Assembly: GCF_014851585.1 (NCBI RefSeq)
Contig: NZ_JACVAB010000005.1
Location: 310,001-374,000, forward strand
Direction: 5' to 3'
Origin: Agrobacterium sp. AGB01
Lineage (GTDB): Bacteria > Pseudomonadota > Alphaproteobacteria > Rhizobiales > Rhizobiaceae
Length of the DNA stretch: 64,000 bases
The translations under genes were made by a program, and so were the position numbers. Position 1 is the first letter of the stretch. Each line of letters begins with the position of its first letter. Positions 8,681 through 18,637 of this stretch are shown here, piece after piece. The notes under the pieces were generated by a model. That model saw only the letters and a program-made list of their open reading frames with translations. It was not told where the DNA came from and made no database searches.

Positions 8681-10393
8681 ATGATAAAATCTGAAACATT
8701 GCTCTCGGTGCGCAATCTCTCCATCGATTTCCATTTGCGAACACACATCCTTCATGCCGTGCGTGACGTGAATTTCGATTTGCAACGCGGCAAGACACTG
8801 GCACTTGTCGGGGAAAGTGGATCGGGAAAATCGGTTACCGCCCGCTCATTGATGCGGCTCATCGACAAACCTGGTCGCATGATCGACGGCGAGATCCTTC
8901 TCGACGGACCAGGCGGTCCGGTTGATGTCGCAAAAATGGCAGAGGGCAGTCGCGAGGTACTTGCGATCCGTGGCGGTCGCATCGGGTTGATTTTCCAAGA
9001 GCCGATGAGCTCACTTTCGCCCGTCCACACGATCGGATCGCAAATTGTCGAGGCTATCCGCTTGCACAACAAGGTCTCGAAGAAAGAAGCTTGGGAGCGT
9101 TGTATCGATCTGTTGAGGCAGGTCGAGATCCCACAGCCAGATTTGATGGCCAAGCGATACACTTTCGAGTTCTCGGGCGGAATGCGCCAGAGAGCTATGA
9201 TTGCCATGGCTCTGGCCTGCGATCCTGAAGTGTTGATTGCTGACGAACCCACGACCGCGCTGGACGTGACCACCCAGGCGGAAATCCTTGACCTCATTAA
9301 ACGCCTGCAAGACGAGCGTGGCATGGCAATGCTGCTGATCACCCATGATATGGGCGTGGTCGCCGAGGTAGCTGACGATGTTGCAGTGATGAGGTTTGGG
9401 CGGATCGTTGAGAAGGGACCAGTCGATGAGATCTTTCACGCCAGCCAGCATGCCTACACGCGCCAACTTTTGAACGCGACCGTGAAGCTAGAGGGCGCTG
9501 CCGAAAAACGGGCACTACCTTCGTCCCTCAGTTCTTCGGTCGAGCCGGTACTATCGATACGCGGACTGACGAAAATTTACGGTGGGGCATCGAAACTTTT
9601 CGGCGCAAGCGCTGGTCAGGGACTGGTTGCGGTCGACAATGCCACTCTTGACCTCTTTCCGGGTGAAAATCTGGGCATTGTTGGCGAAAGCGGTTCAGGC
9701 AAGACGACCTTAGGGCGCATGATGTTGCGTGTGATAGAGCCAACCGCGGGCAGCGTACATTTCCGCCCCGATGGTGACACTGCACCTGTTGAGGTAACCT
9801 CGCTCGGTAAAACTGATCTGCGTCGCTACCATCAGGATGTGCGACTGATCTTTCAGGACCCCTTTGCATCTCTTAATCCGAGAATGACAGTCAAGCAGAT
9901 CATTGCGGATCCACTGATCGTATCGGGGAAAATGAGCGGGCAAGCCCTCGAAGAACGCGTTGCCCAACTGCTTGAAAAAGTGGGCCTGGACCCACTGGCG
10001 ATGGAGCGTTATCCGCACGCCTTTTCTGGTGGCCAACGGCAGCGCATCGGCATAGCAAGAGCGCTGGCAGTTGATCCCAAAGTGATCGTTGCAGACGAGG
10101 CAACCTCTGCACTCGATGTATCGATCCGTAGTCAGATCCTCGATCTGCTGCTTGATATCCAGAAGCATCTGCATCTCAGCTTCATTTTCATTTCTCATGA
10201 TATTTCGGTCGTGCGCTACTTCTGTGATCGCGTGGCGGTGATGCACAAGGGAAAGATTGTTGAAGTTGGAGATGCGCAGACGATCTGCACCAACCCATCG
10301 CAGCCCTATACGAGGCGGTTGATTTCCTCCGTTCCAAATCCCGATCCACGCAACAAGCGCATGCTTCATCGTCTGCGCGCAGAGCAAACCTGA
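8681..10393 (+). CDS. ABC transporter ATPase, fused DppD-DppF type
   Basis: 570 residues. Two complete nucleotide-binding domains: the first has Walker A GESGSGKSVTA, signature FSGGMRQRA and Walker B VLIADEPTTALD; the second has GESGSGKTTLG, FSGGQRQRI and VIVADEATSALD. Both sets are intact, so both sites should hydrolyse ATP. The start at 8681 has GAGGTG seven bases upstream; an ATG at 8666 overlapping the previous stop would add five residues. It sits on the cytoplasmic face and powers the two permeases. Confidence 0.93.
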   Translation: MIKSETLLSVRNLSIDFHLRTHILHAVRDVNFDLQRGKTLALVGESGSGKSVTARSLMRLIDKPGRMIDGEILLDGPGGPVDVAKMAEGSREVLAIRGGRIGLIFQEPMSSLSPVHTIGSQIVEAIRLHNKVSKKEAWERCIDLLRQVEIPQPDLMAKRYTFEFSGGMRQRAMIAMALACDPEVLIADEPTTALDVTTQAEILDLIKRLQDERGMAMLLITHDMGVVAEVADDVAVMRFGRIVEKGPVDEIFHASQHAYTRQLLNATVKLEGAAEKRALPSSLSSSVEPVLSIRGLTKIYGGASKLFGASAGQGLVAVDNATLDLFPGENLGIVGESGSGKTTLGRMMLRVIEPTAGSVHFRPDGDTAPVEVTSLGKTDLRRYHQDVRLIFQDPFASLNPRMTVKQIIADPLIVSGKMSGQALEERVAQLLEKVGLDPLAMERYPHAFSGGQRQRIGIARALAVDPKVIVADEATSALDVSIRSQILDLLLDIQKHLHLSFIFISHDISVVRYFCDRVAVMHKGKIVEVGDAQTICTNPSQPYTRRLISSVPNPDPRNKRMLHRLRAEQT

Positions 10394-10402
10394 GGCCAGC
10401 AC

Positions 10403-11179
10403 ATGCCCAAATTCGCAGCCAATCTCTCCATGCTTTATACGGAGCACCCATTAATCCAGCGTTTTGCTGCCGCCGCTGCGGACGGTTTCAAGGCCGTCGA
10501 GTATGTCAGCCCGTACGAGGAAACACCCGAGGCGGTCGCCGCCGAATTGAAGAAAAACGGTTTAACACAAGCTCTTTTCAATTTGCCTGCCGGTGATTGG
10601 GCGGCAGGAGAGCGTGGCATAGCCTGCCTGCCCGACAGGGTCGCCGAGTTCGAGGTGTCGGTGGACACTGCACTGGCATATGCTGGTGCTCTTGATTGTC
10701 ACAAACTCAATTGTCTTGCCGGCATCGCTCCCAAGGATGTTGCTCCCGACATTCTGGAAGAGACCTTGGTAAAAAACCTGCGTTATGCGGCAACGCGGCT
10801 TGCGGATGCAGGCGTGACCTTGGTGTTCGAACCGATCAACACCCGCGACATTCCTGGCTATTATCTGACCAACACAGATCATGCCGAACGTATCATCGGG
10901 CGGGTCAACCATCCCAATCTGTTGATACAGTACGATTTTTATCACATGCAGATCATGCAGGGCGACATCGTCAGAACGTTCGAGAGGCTGCAGAAATCCA
11001 TTGGCCATGTTCAGGTCGCCGATAATCCAGGGCGCCACGAACCTGGCACAGGCGAGATCAATCACGATTTCATTTTCAAACGTCTGGACGCGCTTGGCTA
11101 CGATGGCTGGGTCGGATGTGAGTACCGCCCGGCGGGCGATACCAGCCAGGGGCTCGGCTGGCTGAAGGCATATCAATAA
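10403..11179 (+). CDS. Hydroxypyruvate isomerase / 2-oxo-tetronate isomerase family protein
   Basis: 258 residues, the normal size for the Hyi/OtnI TIM-barrel family. MPKFAANLSMLY at the N-terminus, LVFEPINTRDIPGYYL (metal-binding Glu), the YDFYHMQ strand and GRHEPGTGEINH (second Glu) are hallmarks. Such enzymes interconvert hydroxypyruvate and tartronate semialdehyde, or isomerise 2-oxo-tetronate in four-carbon acid sugar catabolism. Nine bases after the ATPase gene and followed by a reductase and glycerate kinase, it most likely supplies tartronate semialdehyde. Which reaction is used cannot be settled from sequence. Confidence 0.85.
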   Translation: MPKFAANLSMLYTEHPLIQRFAAAAADGFKAVEYVSPYEETPEAVAAELKKNGLTQALFNLPAGDWAAGERGIACLPDRVAEFEVSVDTALAYAGALDCHKLNCLAGIAPKDVAPDILEETLVKNLRYAATRLADAGVTLVFEPINTRDIPGYYLTNTDHAERIIGRVNHPNLLIQYDFYHMQIMQGDIVRTFERLQKSIGHVQVADNPGRHEPGTGEINHDFIFKRLDALGYDGWVGCEYRPAGDTSQGLGWLKAYQ

Positions 11180-11192
11180 GGGAGAAGGTACG

Positions 11193-12044
11193 TTGAAAGT
11201 TGGATTTATCGGACTGGGCGTTATGGGTCGCCCGATGGCGCAGCATTTGATTGAAGCCGGTCATGACCTTTATGTGCATCGGGTCAAGCCCGTCTCTTCG
11301 CATCTCGTTGAGAGTGGTGCGGTTGCCTGCGACACAGCGGCGGAGGTTGCGAAGTCGGCCGAGGTAATCATTCTTATGCTGCCCGACACGCCTGATGTCG
11401 AAACAGTTCTGTTTGGCCAGGATGGCGTTCAGCAAGGTCTCAGCAGCGGCAAGCTCATCATCGATATGAGCTCCATTTCACCGTTGGCAACCAGGGACTT
11501 TGCGGCTCGAGTTGAAGCCCTGGGCTGCGACTATCTGGATGCGCCGGTGTCGGGTGGCGAGGTTGGCGCAAAGGCAGCGTCTCTGACCATCATGGTTGGT
11601 GGAAAGACTGAGGTCTTTGAGCGTGCCAGACCGCTATTTGAGCGCATGGGCAAGAACATCACCTTGATTGGTGGCGTCGGGGACGGCCAGATTGCGAAGG
11701 TTGCGAACCAGATCGTTGTTGCTCTCAATATCCAGGCGGTTTCAGAGGCACTCAGGTTTGCTCAAAAGGCAGGCGCCGACCCCGCGATCGTACGTAAGGC
11801 GTTGATGGGTGGTTTCGCTGCGTCTCGTGTTCTTGAAGTGCACGGCGAACGTATGATCAAGGGAACGTTTGAACCAGGCTTCCGCATGCGTCTGCATCAC
11901 AAGGATTTGTCGCTTGCCATGGAATCGGCACGACTTCTCGAGCTGATGTTGCCAAACGCAGCATTGGTGCAACAACTCATGAACAGTGCATTGGCCAAAG
12001 GCTTCGGAGACAAGGATCACTCGGCGTTGTTTGAGCTTTTGTAG
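11193..12044 (+). CDS. 2-hydroxy-3-oxopropionate (tartronate semialdehyde) reductase-like
   Basis: 283 residues of the beta-hydroxyacid dehydrogenase family. The start is TTG, supported by GGGAGAAGG just upstream and by the Rossmann fingerprint beginning at residue 3 (GFIGLGVMGRPMAQHL). Substrate motif DAPVSGGEVGAK is near residues 115-127 and the catalytic Lys is in GQIAKVANQ, about residue 170. The expected reaction is NAD(P)H-dependent reduction of tartronate semialdehyde to glycerate. The isomerase before it and glycerate kinase after it support this over L-threonate dehydrogenase, which remains the alternative. Confidence 0.82.
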   Translation: MKVGFIGLGVMGRPMAQHLIEAGHDLYVHRVKPVSSHLVESGAVACDTAAEVAKSAEVIILMLPDTPDVETVLFGQDGVQQGLSSGKLIIDMSSISPLATRDFAARVEALGCDYLDAPVSGGEVGAKAASLTIMVGGKTEVFERARPLFERMGKNITLIGGVGDGQIAKVANQIVVALNIQAVSEALRFAQKAGADPAIVRKALMGGFAASRVLEVHGERMIKGTFEPGFRMRLHHKDLSLAMESARLLELMLPNAALVQQLMNSALAKGFGDKDHSALFELL

Positions 12045-12080
12045 TCGATCCCCGCTGATGGCCTTAGAAAGGAAACTGCT

Positions 12081-13343
12081 GTGATTTTAGATCCACGCCG
12101 CTTTCTGACTTCTCTTTATGATGTGGCTGTAAAGGCGGCAGATCCTGCAAATGGCATGACGAAATTCCTGCCTGTGCCACCGGCCAAAGGTCGCGTCGTG
12201 GTGATCGGTGTCGGGAAGGGAGCCGCCCAGATGGCACGCTCCTTTGAACATGTCTGGGACGGTCCGCTCAGCGGACTTGTCGTGACGCCTTATGGCTACG
12301 AGTGCGAAACGCGTGATATCGAAGTTGTCGGTGCGGCTCATCCGGTGCCTGATGAATCCGGGCTTGCCGCTGCAAAGCGGCTGAAATCCATCCTGTCAGG
12401 CCTTTCTGCTTGCGATCTCGTAATTGCTCTGGTGTGCGGAGGAGGTTCAGCTCTTCTCCCATCACCACCGGATGGCTTTACTCTAGCCGACGAGATAGGT
12501 CTCAACGAGGTACTTCTTGCGTCAGGCGCACCAATCTCAGCAATGAATGTGGTACGAAAACATTTCTCCACCATCAAGGGTGGGCGCCTTGCTGCGGCGA
12601 CGAAAGCACGCGTCGTCACTTTTGTCGTCTCGGATATTCCCGGGGACACTGCTGCTCTCGTGTCGTCTGGTCCAACGATTCCCGACGACAGTTCCCGTCA
12701 GGAGGCACTGGACATAATTGCGCGTTACCGCATGGAGCTGCCGTCCAAACTGCTGGATTTTCTCAGCACGCCCGCTGCAGATGCTCCATGTCCGAAAAGT
12801 GCTGCCTTTGAGGGCAACACATGGCACGTTTTGTCTTTGGCGCGTGTGGCGCTCGATGCTGCCGCAGAATTTGCACAGCATGATGGTGTCAACGCGGTGA
12901 TATTGTCCGATGCCATTGAAGGCGAGGCGCGGGATGTTGCGCGCGTCCACGCTGCCATAGCCCGTGAAATTGCCACACGTGACAGTCCATTTGCAAAACC
13001 TTGCCTGCTGCTTTCAGGCGGAGAAACTACCGTGACATTAAAATCTGAAGGTGGCAGGGGAGGGCGCAATGGCGAATTTGCTCTCTCGCTGGCCCTTTCC
13101 ATCGACGGTTTAGAGGTGCACGCCTTGGCCGCTGATACTGATGGCATCGATGGTTCGCAAAACAATGCTGGAGCATTTGTCGACGGAACCAGTGTGGAGC
13201 GCTTTCGCACGAAACACATTGATGGGCAGGCCCTGCTTGCCGCCAACGACAGTTATTCGGCTTTCTCCCTGGCCGGGGATTTGTTCGTCTGTGGGCCAAC
13301 CGGTGTTAACGTCAACGATTTTCGCGCTATACTGATCACCTGA
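12081..13343 (+). CDS. Glycerate 2-kinase, MOFRL family (TtuD-like)
   Basis: 420 residues, standard length. GTG start with AAAGGAAA upstream. The N-terminal domain has VVVIGVGKGAAQMA, CGGGSALLPSPPDG and NVVRKHFSTIKGGRLA; the C-terminal MOFRL domain has LLSGGETTVT and GGRGGRNGEFAL. The protein phosphorylates glycerate to 2-phosphoglycerate, feeding lower glycolysis. Old annotations call such genes hydroxypyruvate reductase (ttuD). It is the last gene of the importer operon, closing the path from imported compound to central metabolism. Confidence 0.87.
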   Translation: MILDPRRFLTSLYDVAVKAADPANGMTKFLPVPPAKGRVVVIGVGKGAAQMARSFEHVWDGPLSGLVVTPYGYECETRDIEVVGAAHPVPDESGLAAAKRLKSILSGLSACDLVIALVCGGGSALLPSPPDGFTLADEIGLNEVLLASGAPISAMNVVRKHFSTIKGGRLAAATKARVVTFVVSDIPGDTAALVSSGPTIPDDSSRQEALDIIARYRMELPSKLLDFLSTPAADAPCPKSAAFEGNTWHVLSLARVALDAAAEFAQHDGVNAVILSDAIEGEARDVARVHAAIAREIATRDSPFAKPCLLLSGGETTVTLKSEGGRGGRNGEFALSLALSIDGLEVHALAADTDGIDGSQNNAGAFVDGTSVERFRTKHIDGQALLAANDSYSAFSLAGDLFVCGPTGVNVNDFRAILIT

Positions 13344-13494
13344 TATGGGCCCTGTGGGGTTAAAGTCACTTGTACGGCGGGGCTAGTTGCGGCTGCAACA
13401 ACAGCATGTCGGTTTCGATCAGCATATGGGACCGTTGGTCTACTGGATGTTTTTGCAAAGCCCTGCCGTTGATTTCCTGCATTGTGAGATTGTA

Positions 13495-15486
13495 TCAAAC
13501 TCCGGAGGGATGTTCCGGGGCACCGTGGACAAGCTGCATATCGGGAGAGTTAACCAGATGCAGGTATCGTTCAAACTGGATAAGCACATCGGCTAGAATT
13601 TGATCTCGTGACATTCCCATCAGGTCGTACCCCCGGTTGCCACTCGAAAAATAAGTCCTTGCCTCGTACCTGAGCTCCGGTTGCCCTGCACGTACTGTTG
13701 TGAAACTTGCAACACGGTGGCTCGTCAGGGACACGCCATATACGAAGTCGCGCACGCCTTCAGCTGGTGATCGCAGGACAATTGCATCGGCGTCTTCTGT
13801 CAAAATCTCTGAAATTCTGCCCTGTGCAGTGAGTTCTTCCGCCATCTGCACAAGGGCGGGCCGCACATTCTTTTCCATGAAGCGGCGAACGTCTTGTTCG
13901 GTGGCTGCAGTCAACATTAAACCAAGACGACGTTGCCATGTTTGCCCGCTGGCAGGCTGCGCCGGTGGAAGGACACTCTGGCCTTGATGAGCCTCCCGCT
14001 GTGCGAGATCTTCCCTCATACCCCTAAACAGGGACCATACCAAAGCGAGCATCACTACTGTAAAGGGTAGCGCGCTCGCAACTGTAACAGACTGCAGAGT
14101 CGCAAGGCCGCCGGCCAGAAGCAGGCAACCCGCTACCAATCCCTCCATCATACACCAGAAGACGCGTTGCCCAGTGGTTGTGGTGGTTTCGCCGCCTGCT
14201 GCTATTGCGTCGACGACAAGTGCACCAGAATCTGCGGACGTGACAAAGAAGATCGAAACCAGAACCACCGCCAAGGTTGAGGTGATGGCGGGAAGGGGGA
14301 GATATTCGAAAAACCGGAAAAGCGCGACCGACATATCATTGGCCACAGCATCGCCCAAGGCGCCAGATGCCACACCGGTATCGATAAACATAGCTGTATT
14401 GCCGAACACCGTCATCCAGAAAAAAGTGAAGCCTGCCGGTATGAAAAGTACCGCCATCACGAATTCGCGCACTGTGCGACCTCGCGATATGCGGGCGATG
14501 AACATGCCAACAAATGGCGACCACGAAATCCACCAAGCCCAGTAGAACAATGTCCAAATGTCGATCCATGGAGTGGGTTTGTAGGCATATATGTTGAAGC
14601 TGCGTAAAACGATCGTGTCCAGATACATTCCGAGGTTTTGCACGAAGTCCCTGAAAATCTGGCCAGTTGGTCCGACGATCAGCACGAAGATCATCAGCAG
14701 TATTGCAAGTAGCAGGTTGGTTTCGGAAAGGATCCGCACACCCTTGTCGAGGCCAGAGACCACTGACAAGGTCGCAACCAGGGTCACAGCGGCGATCAAA
14801 GGCAACTGAATCTCTGTGCCAATAGGGATGCCCAGCAGGTGATTTAGCCCCGCATTGATTTGCGCAACGCCTACTCCAAGAGAGGTTGCTATGCCAAACA
14901 TTGTTCCCACAATTGCAAAAATATCTACAGCATGCCCGATTGGCCCATCTATCCGATTTTTGAGGAGGGGATAGAGGCCAGAACGGATCGTGAGTGGCAA
15001 GTTATAGCGGTAGCCAAAATAAGCTAGAGACAGACCCACGACAGCGTAGATTGCCCAGGCGTGAATTCCCCAGTGGAAGAACGTCACTGTCATCGCTTCC
15101 CGCATGGCTTCAATCGAACGTGGTTCTGCTGTGGGAGGTGCCATGTAATGCGTCATGGGTTCACCTACCGCATAGAACATGAGGCCGATGCCCATCCCGG
15201 CTGCAAAAAGCATGGCCACCCATGACGTGAAACGAAAATCAGGAACTGAATCGTCAGGACCGAGTTTCAGCTGCCCGAAACGTCCGAATGCCAGTACCAG
15301 GACAGAAAGCAGAAATATTGCAACTGCAAGAAGGTAAAACCATCCAAAAGCGCTCAAAATTGACTTTTGCACCGCACTGAACAGCAACCCGGCCTCTCCC
15401 GGCATAAAGACACCTATGGCGAGAAAGATACCGATGATGAAGAGTGACCCATAGAAGACTGGAGGGTTTATGACGAAAGGCTTCAT
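13495..15486 (-). CDS. betT: BCCT-family betaine/choline/carnitine transporter (BetT-like)
   Basis: 663 residues, matching the long BetT-type members with a cytoplasmic C-terminal tail of about 150 residues after helix 12. [17 protein letters not shown] near residues 100-116, [20 protein letters not shown] and [20 protein letters not shown] are BCCT signatures, including the Trp-rich substrate box. The protein couples uptake of a quaternary ammonium compound to an ion gradient for osmoprotection. GGAAAG precedes the ATG. A full GGAAC-N17-CGTT element lies about 140 bases upstream, consistent with stress induction. Choline, betaine and carnitine cannot be separated here. Confidence 0.88.
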   Translation of the reverse strand: MKPFVINPPVFYGSLFIIGIFLAIGVFMPGEAGLLFSAVQKSILSAFGWFYLLAVAIFLLSVLVLAFGRFGQLKLGPDDSVPDFRFTSWVAMLFAAGMGIGLMFYAVGEPMTHYMAPPTAEPRSIEAMREAMTVTFFHWGIHAWAIYAVVGLSLAYFGYRYNLPLTIRSGLYPLLKNRIDGPIGHAVDIFAIVGTMFGIATSLGVGVAQINAGLNHLLGIPIGTEIQLPLIAAVTLVATLSVVSGLDKGVRILSETNLLLAILLMIFVLIVGPTGQIFRDFVQNLGMYLDTIVLRSFNIYAYKPTPWIDIWTLFYWAWWISWSPFVGMFIARISRGRTVREFVMAVLFIPAGFTFFWMTVFGNTAMFIDTGVASGALGDAVANDMSVALFRFFEYLPLPAITSTLAVVLVSIFFVTSADSGALVVDAIAAGGETTTTTGQRVFWCMMEGLVAGCLLLAGGLATLQSVTVASALPFTVVMLALVWSLFRGMREDLAQREAHQGQSVLPPAQPASGQTWQRRLGLMLTAATEQDVRRFMEKNVRPALVQMAEELTAQGRISEILTEDADAIVLRSPAEGVRDFVYGVSLTSHRVASFTTVRAGQPELRYEARTYFSSGNRGYDLMGMSRDQILADVLIQFERYLHLVNSPDMQLVHGAPEHPSGV

Positions 15487-15624
15487 AGGTTTTGATCTTT
15501 CCAGCGTCTGGTTTTCCAGGAAATCATGTCTACTACGAAGTATTTTGACGCGCGGATGTTACTCACGACGAATTCCCGAACTGTAATCAATATGCCTGAA
15601 AGTCTTTGAAGTATCGGTGGATAG

Positions 15625-15650
15625 AACGGCTATGAACGGGACTGCGTTCC
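15625..15650 (-). promoter_or_regulatory. EcfG-type stress promoter for the BCCT transporter
   Basis: Minus strand: GGAAC (15646-15650), 17 bases, CGTT (15625-15628), an exact consensus match. Transcription would start near 15618 and give a leader of about 130 bases before the ATG at 15486. Confidence 0.6.
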
Positions 15651-15923
15651 ACCCAATTACTGACCCGTAAAAGAAGGGGAGAACGCTGTGACGAAAGGCG
15701 CATGTGTCCAGGTTCTTATCGATGATACGGCCGACATAATGTCTCAGCGGTTGTGGCGATCATAGGGAAGTATTGTCGGAGACGGTGTTCATATGACCAA
15801 CCATGCCATAAACGCAGCTTCGCCCTATGAGATCCTATCTGGCGGTTAGGTTTATGATGTCTGCGTTTGCGTTGTCAGAGTGTGACGACACTTGAGTTCG
15901 CTAACGGCCTCATTCATTTCCGA
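15651..15923. other. Intergenic stretch with one very short reading frame
   Basis: The only candidate is a 25-codon frame on the plus strand (15688-15765, GTG start, AAGGGGAG eight bases upstream). It has a good ribosome site but no recognisable product, and may be a gene remnant. Nothing else is seen. Confidence 0.25.
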
Positions 15924-16190
15924 TCATCCTTTATCGAAAACAGACGGATCTACGACTTCATTCCCCAGTTGGTCGTTGATCTCGTTTTTGGATTGCCCCA
16001 AAATTTGAAGAAGCGCCGTGTGCTCAGGTTTGCCAACACTCTCTTCAAGGAAATCAGAAAGAGCCTTGCGGGTCTGCTGACCTCCGGAAGGCTTATTGGC
16101 TGTGTGCAGGACGACTATGTCTCCGTCATTTGTCTCAATCGACCAACGATCACCATTACTGCTGATTGAAAACTCTTTATTATCGGTCAT
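15924..16190 (-). CDS. Small hypothetical protein
   Basis: 88 residues, start ATG at 16190 with GAAGGGAA upstream. Hydrophilic and acidic, no signal peptide or membrane segment. The first half (FSISSNGDRWSIE, DGDIVVLHTANKPSGG) looks like a short beta-rich domain; the second half is helical and ends in NEVVDPSVFDKG. I do not recognise the family. A weak GGAAC-N17-TGTT match lies 160-190 bases upstream. The composition is protein-like and no competing gene exists on the other strand. Confidence 0.5.
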   Translation of the reverse strand: MTDNKEFSISSNGDRWSIETNDGDIVVLHTANKPSGGQQTRKALSDFLEESVGKPEHTALLQILGQSKNEINDQLGNEVVDPSVFDKG

Positions 16191-16458
16191 TATAGTTCCC
16201 TTCGACGGTGAGTACGGTTTTCACTCTCGGTCGCCCGGCAGCACTACAAATAGGCAGTGAAGCTAATATTTTTTGGGGTAGTTTGCCGCGGCGATCGGCC
16301 TCAAGTACAAAGCGCGTGCATTAACGCACCAGTCGTCGGTTCAACACAATTTCTTGCTGTTGTGTTCCAAATTGTCTTCTCCGGACAATTAAATCGTCTG
16401 TCGTCAAACTCAGATAGCAAAACCGGGATGCAAAAAGGCGAGCCAGTCGTCTGCGGCC
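16191..16458. other. Intergenic stretch, no gene seen
   Basis: Contains one imperfect stress-promoter-like element on the minus strand (GGAAC 16374-16378, 17 bases, TGTT), which could serve the small protein at 15924-16190. No gene was recognised. Confidence 0.3.
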
Positions 16459-17532
16459 CTACATGATCACTTCGTCGGCTGCTTCAGCTTTTTTGGCGTT
16501 CTGTTGTCGGCCAAAAAGCGACCATGCCGACATAAACAGGGCGGCAATGAGCGGCCCGATGACAAATCCGTTAATTCCGAAAAGTGAAATGCCGCCGACA
16601 GTGGAAACCAGAACAATGTAGTCTGGTAACCGGGTGCTTTTACCTACCAGCAATGGTCGCAAGAGGTTATCGATCAGCCCTATGACCAGCACTCCGATGA
16701 GTACCATGGTGAGCCCCTTCAACCATGCTCCGGTGAGGAAAAGCCAGATAGCAGCTGGGCCCCAGACAAGAGCTGCTCCAACGGCCGGCAGCATTGACAG
16801 AAAGGTCATTACCACGCCCCACAATAAAGGAGCTTCGATACCAAGAGATAGGAAAGCAATACCGCCAATCGTTCCCTGAATGATCGCGATGATGACGTTA
16901 CCCTTCACGGTAGCGCGCACAACTGCTGCGAATTTATCGACGAATTGGCGCGTGTAGTCATCGCTTAATGGAATTGCCTGCTGGATTGTTCTGGCAAGTT
17001 CCGCACCATCCCTGAACAAAAAATACATGAGGTAAAGCATTATGCCGAAACCAATAAAAAACTGCAGTGTGTTCTGGCCCAGGCTGAGAACTGTTCCGGC
17101 AATCGACTGTCCTGCTTGCATAAAGGCAGCAGAGACACTCTCCCGCAAATCTGTGAAGCCATCCAGCCTAATTGATCTTAGCCAGTCGTTGGCAAACGCG
17201 GGCAAAGCCTCCTCGATGCGCGTGGAGTATGCGCTAAAATCAATCTCGTTGTTATTGATCCGTTGATAAAGGTTGGAGCCTTCACGAATGAGCGACCCCA
17301 AGATAATCATGGAGGGCAGGATGACGAGAAAAATGCACAACAATACGGTTAGCAACGACGCTATCCCGCTTCTCCCTTTTAATGCATGCTCGACCCGCCT
17401 GTGTACCGGAAAGAATATGATGGCAAGAATAACTGCCCATAGCACGGCACTGTAATATGGCAACAAAAGCCAGAAAAACGCGATCGTCACTACCGCCAGC
17501 AAGATGTAGAAGCTTGTTCGTTGAATAGACAT
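16459..17532 (-). CDS. AI-2E family transporter (UPF0118 / PerM-like membrane protein)
   Basis: 357 residues, the usual size. Eight or so hydrophobic segments: two near the N-terminus (residues 8-45), one at 60-80, then a soluble loop (about 95-150), and clusters at 150-175, 205-330. The family signatures GNVIIAIIQGTIGGIAF and LPAVGAALVWGPAAIW are present. Family members export small molecules or Na+/H+; a specific substrate cannot be inferred. It stands between two stress-type small genes. Confidence 0.85.
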   Translation of the reverse strand: MSIQRTSFYILLAVVTIAFFWLLLPYYSAVLWAVILAIIFFPVHRRVEHALKGRSGIASLLTVLLCIFLVILPSMIILGSLIREGSNLYQRINNNEIDFSAYSTRIEEALPAFANDWLRSIRLDGFTDLRESVSAAFMQAGQSIAGTVLSLGQNTLQFFIGFGIMLYLMYFLFRDGAELARTIQQAIPLSDDYTRQFVDKFAAVVRATVKGNVIIAIIQGTIGGIAFLSLGIEAPLLWGVVMTFLSMLPAVGAALVWGPAAIWLFLTGAWLKGLTMVLIGVLVIGLIDNLLRPLLVGKSTRLPDYIVLVSTVGGISLFGINGFVIGPLIAALFMSAWSLFGRQQNAKKAEAADEVIM

Positions 17533-17653
17533 GTGTGCCTTTGTTGGCTAGCCGAACCTAGCTTTCTCTTCAGCAAGTACAGATTTTGGTAGTACTATAG
17601 CAGTGTCGTGATTTTCCGAGCAACACGGCTCGGTCTGTCTCAAATGGCTTCGG

Positions 17654-18463
17654 TCATGACGGAAGTTCGTCTGTAAAGACCTCGAAGCTCGTCAAAATCG
17701 CGGGGCCAAAAGCGGTCGATAGCGCAACGTCGGTCGCATCCCGCCCTATGGCCATCAGTATTCGTCCTACGCGTGGTGTGTTGTGGCGGGCATCGACCGT
17801 GTACCACCGTCCACTCAGGTAGGCCTCGAACCATGCGCTGAAATCCATCGGGTGCGGGTTCTTGGGTACGCCGATATCTCCAAGGTATCCAGTGCAGTAA
17901 CGGGCAGGGATATTCATGCAACGACATAGCGTAATAGCCAGATGGGCAAAGTCCCGGCAAACACCTTTTCCGTCGGTGAACCCTCCGTGAGCTGTTCTGA
18001 GGGGATCTGCTCTATCATAATCGAAGGTTATGTGCTCGTGGACAAAATCAACAATTGCTTTCACGCGTTGCCAGCCAAGCGGGGTACCGGAAAATGTCTC
18101 CCAGGCGAAGTCTGCCAATCTGTCGGTGTCACAGTAGCGGCTGCCTAGCAGGAAAACCAGCACATCATCAGGTAGATCCTTTATGTCGTGCTGAAAGGCA
18201 TTTTCAGGAACCGGATCTGGCAGGCCACTGTCATATATATCGAACTTGGTAGAAATCGTCGTAAGGCCGGGTGGAGCAGATATACGACTGCAGACATTAC
18301 CGAATATGTCGAGATAACCCCAAGCCTCAATCGGCCGATCAAAGGTGAGCGTTTGTTCAGTAAGTAGGTCGGCGCGCCGGCTGGGGTGAATATTGAGGAC
18401 AAGCAGCATCGCCGTCTCATGCTCGCACTGATAACCGATATTAAAGCCGGCACGTATTTTCAT
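17654..18463 (-). CDS. Transglutaminase-like protein (Bact_transglu_N plus transglut_core)
   Basis: 269 residues from the ATG at 18463, chosen for its AGGA ribosome site and because the family starts MKIRAGFNIGY; the longer frame (to 18625) would run over the stress promoter. Residues 1-80 are the N-terminal beta domain, about 150-250 the cysteine-protease-like core: catalytic Cys in GKGVCRDFAHL, followed by MDFSAWFEAYL and DARHNTPRVGR. The usual HAWxE histidine position is a serine here, as in the rhizobial subgroup with DARHN, so the catalytic His is uncertain. No signal peptide. Probably a cytoplasmic peptidase or crosslinking enzyme. An exact EcfG promoter lies directly upstream. Confidence 0.82.
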   Translation of the reverse strand: MKIRAGFNIGYQCEHETAMLLVLNIHPSRRADLLTEQTLTFDRPIEAWGYLDIFGNVCSRISAPPGLTTISTKFDIYDSGLPDPVPENAFQHDIKDLPDDVLVFLLGSRYCDTDRLADFAWETFSGTPLGWQRVKAIVDFVHEHITFDYDRADPLRTAHGGFTDGKGVCRDFAHLAITLCRCMNIPARYCTGYLGDIGVPKNPHPMDFSAWFEAYLSGRWYTVDARHNTPRVGRILMAIGRDATDVALSTAFGPAILTSFEVFTDELPS

Positions 18464-18503
18464 AGAGGTGTTCCTAGTGAAAGGCATCAAGCCGTTCAAT
18501 TGC

Positions 18504-18528
18504 AACGCACTCAAGTAAGGGACGTTCC
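18504..18528 (-). promoter_or_regulatory. EcfG-type stress promoter for the transglutaminase-like gene
   Basis: Minus strand: GGAAC (18524-18528), 16 bases, CGTT (18504-18507), an exact match. The start of transcription would be near 18497, giving a 35-base leader. This supports the ATG at 18463 as the true start. Confidence 0.65.
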
Positions 18529-18637
18529 ATCGGGGGACGACCGCCGTGTCGCCTTGCGGCTTTGGCGTGCTCAGTGTCGAAAGCGCATTAAGCTGCGGCC
18601 ATCGCCTGCGCTCTTGGCGGTTCAAGCCTTTTCACAT

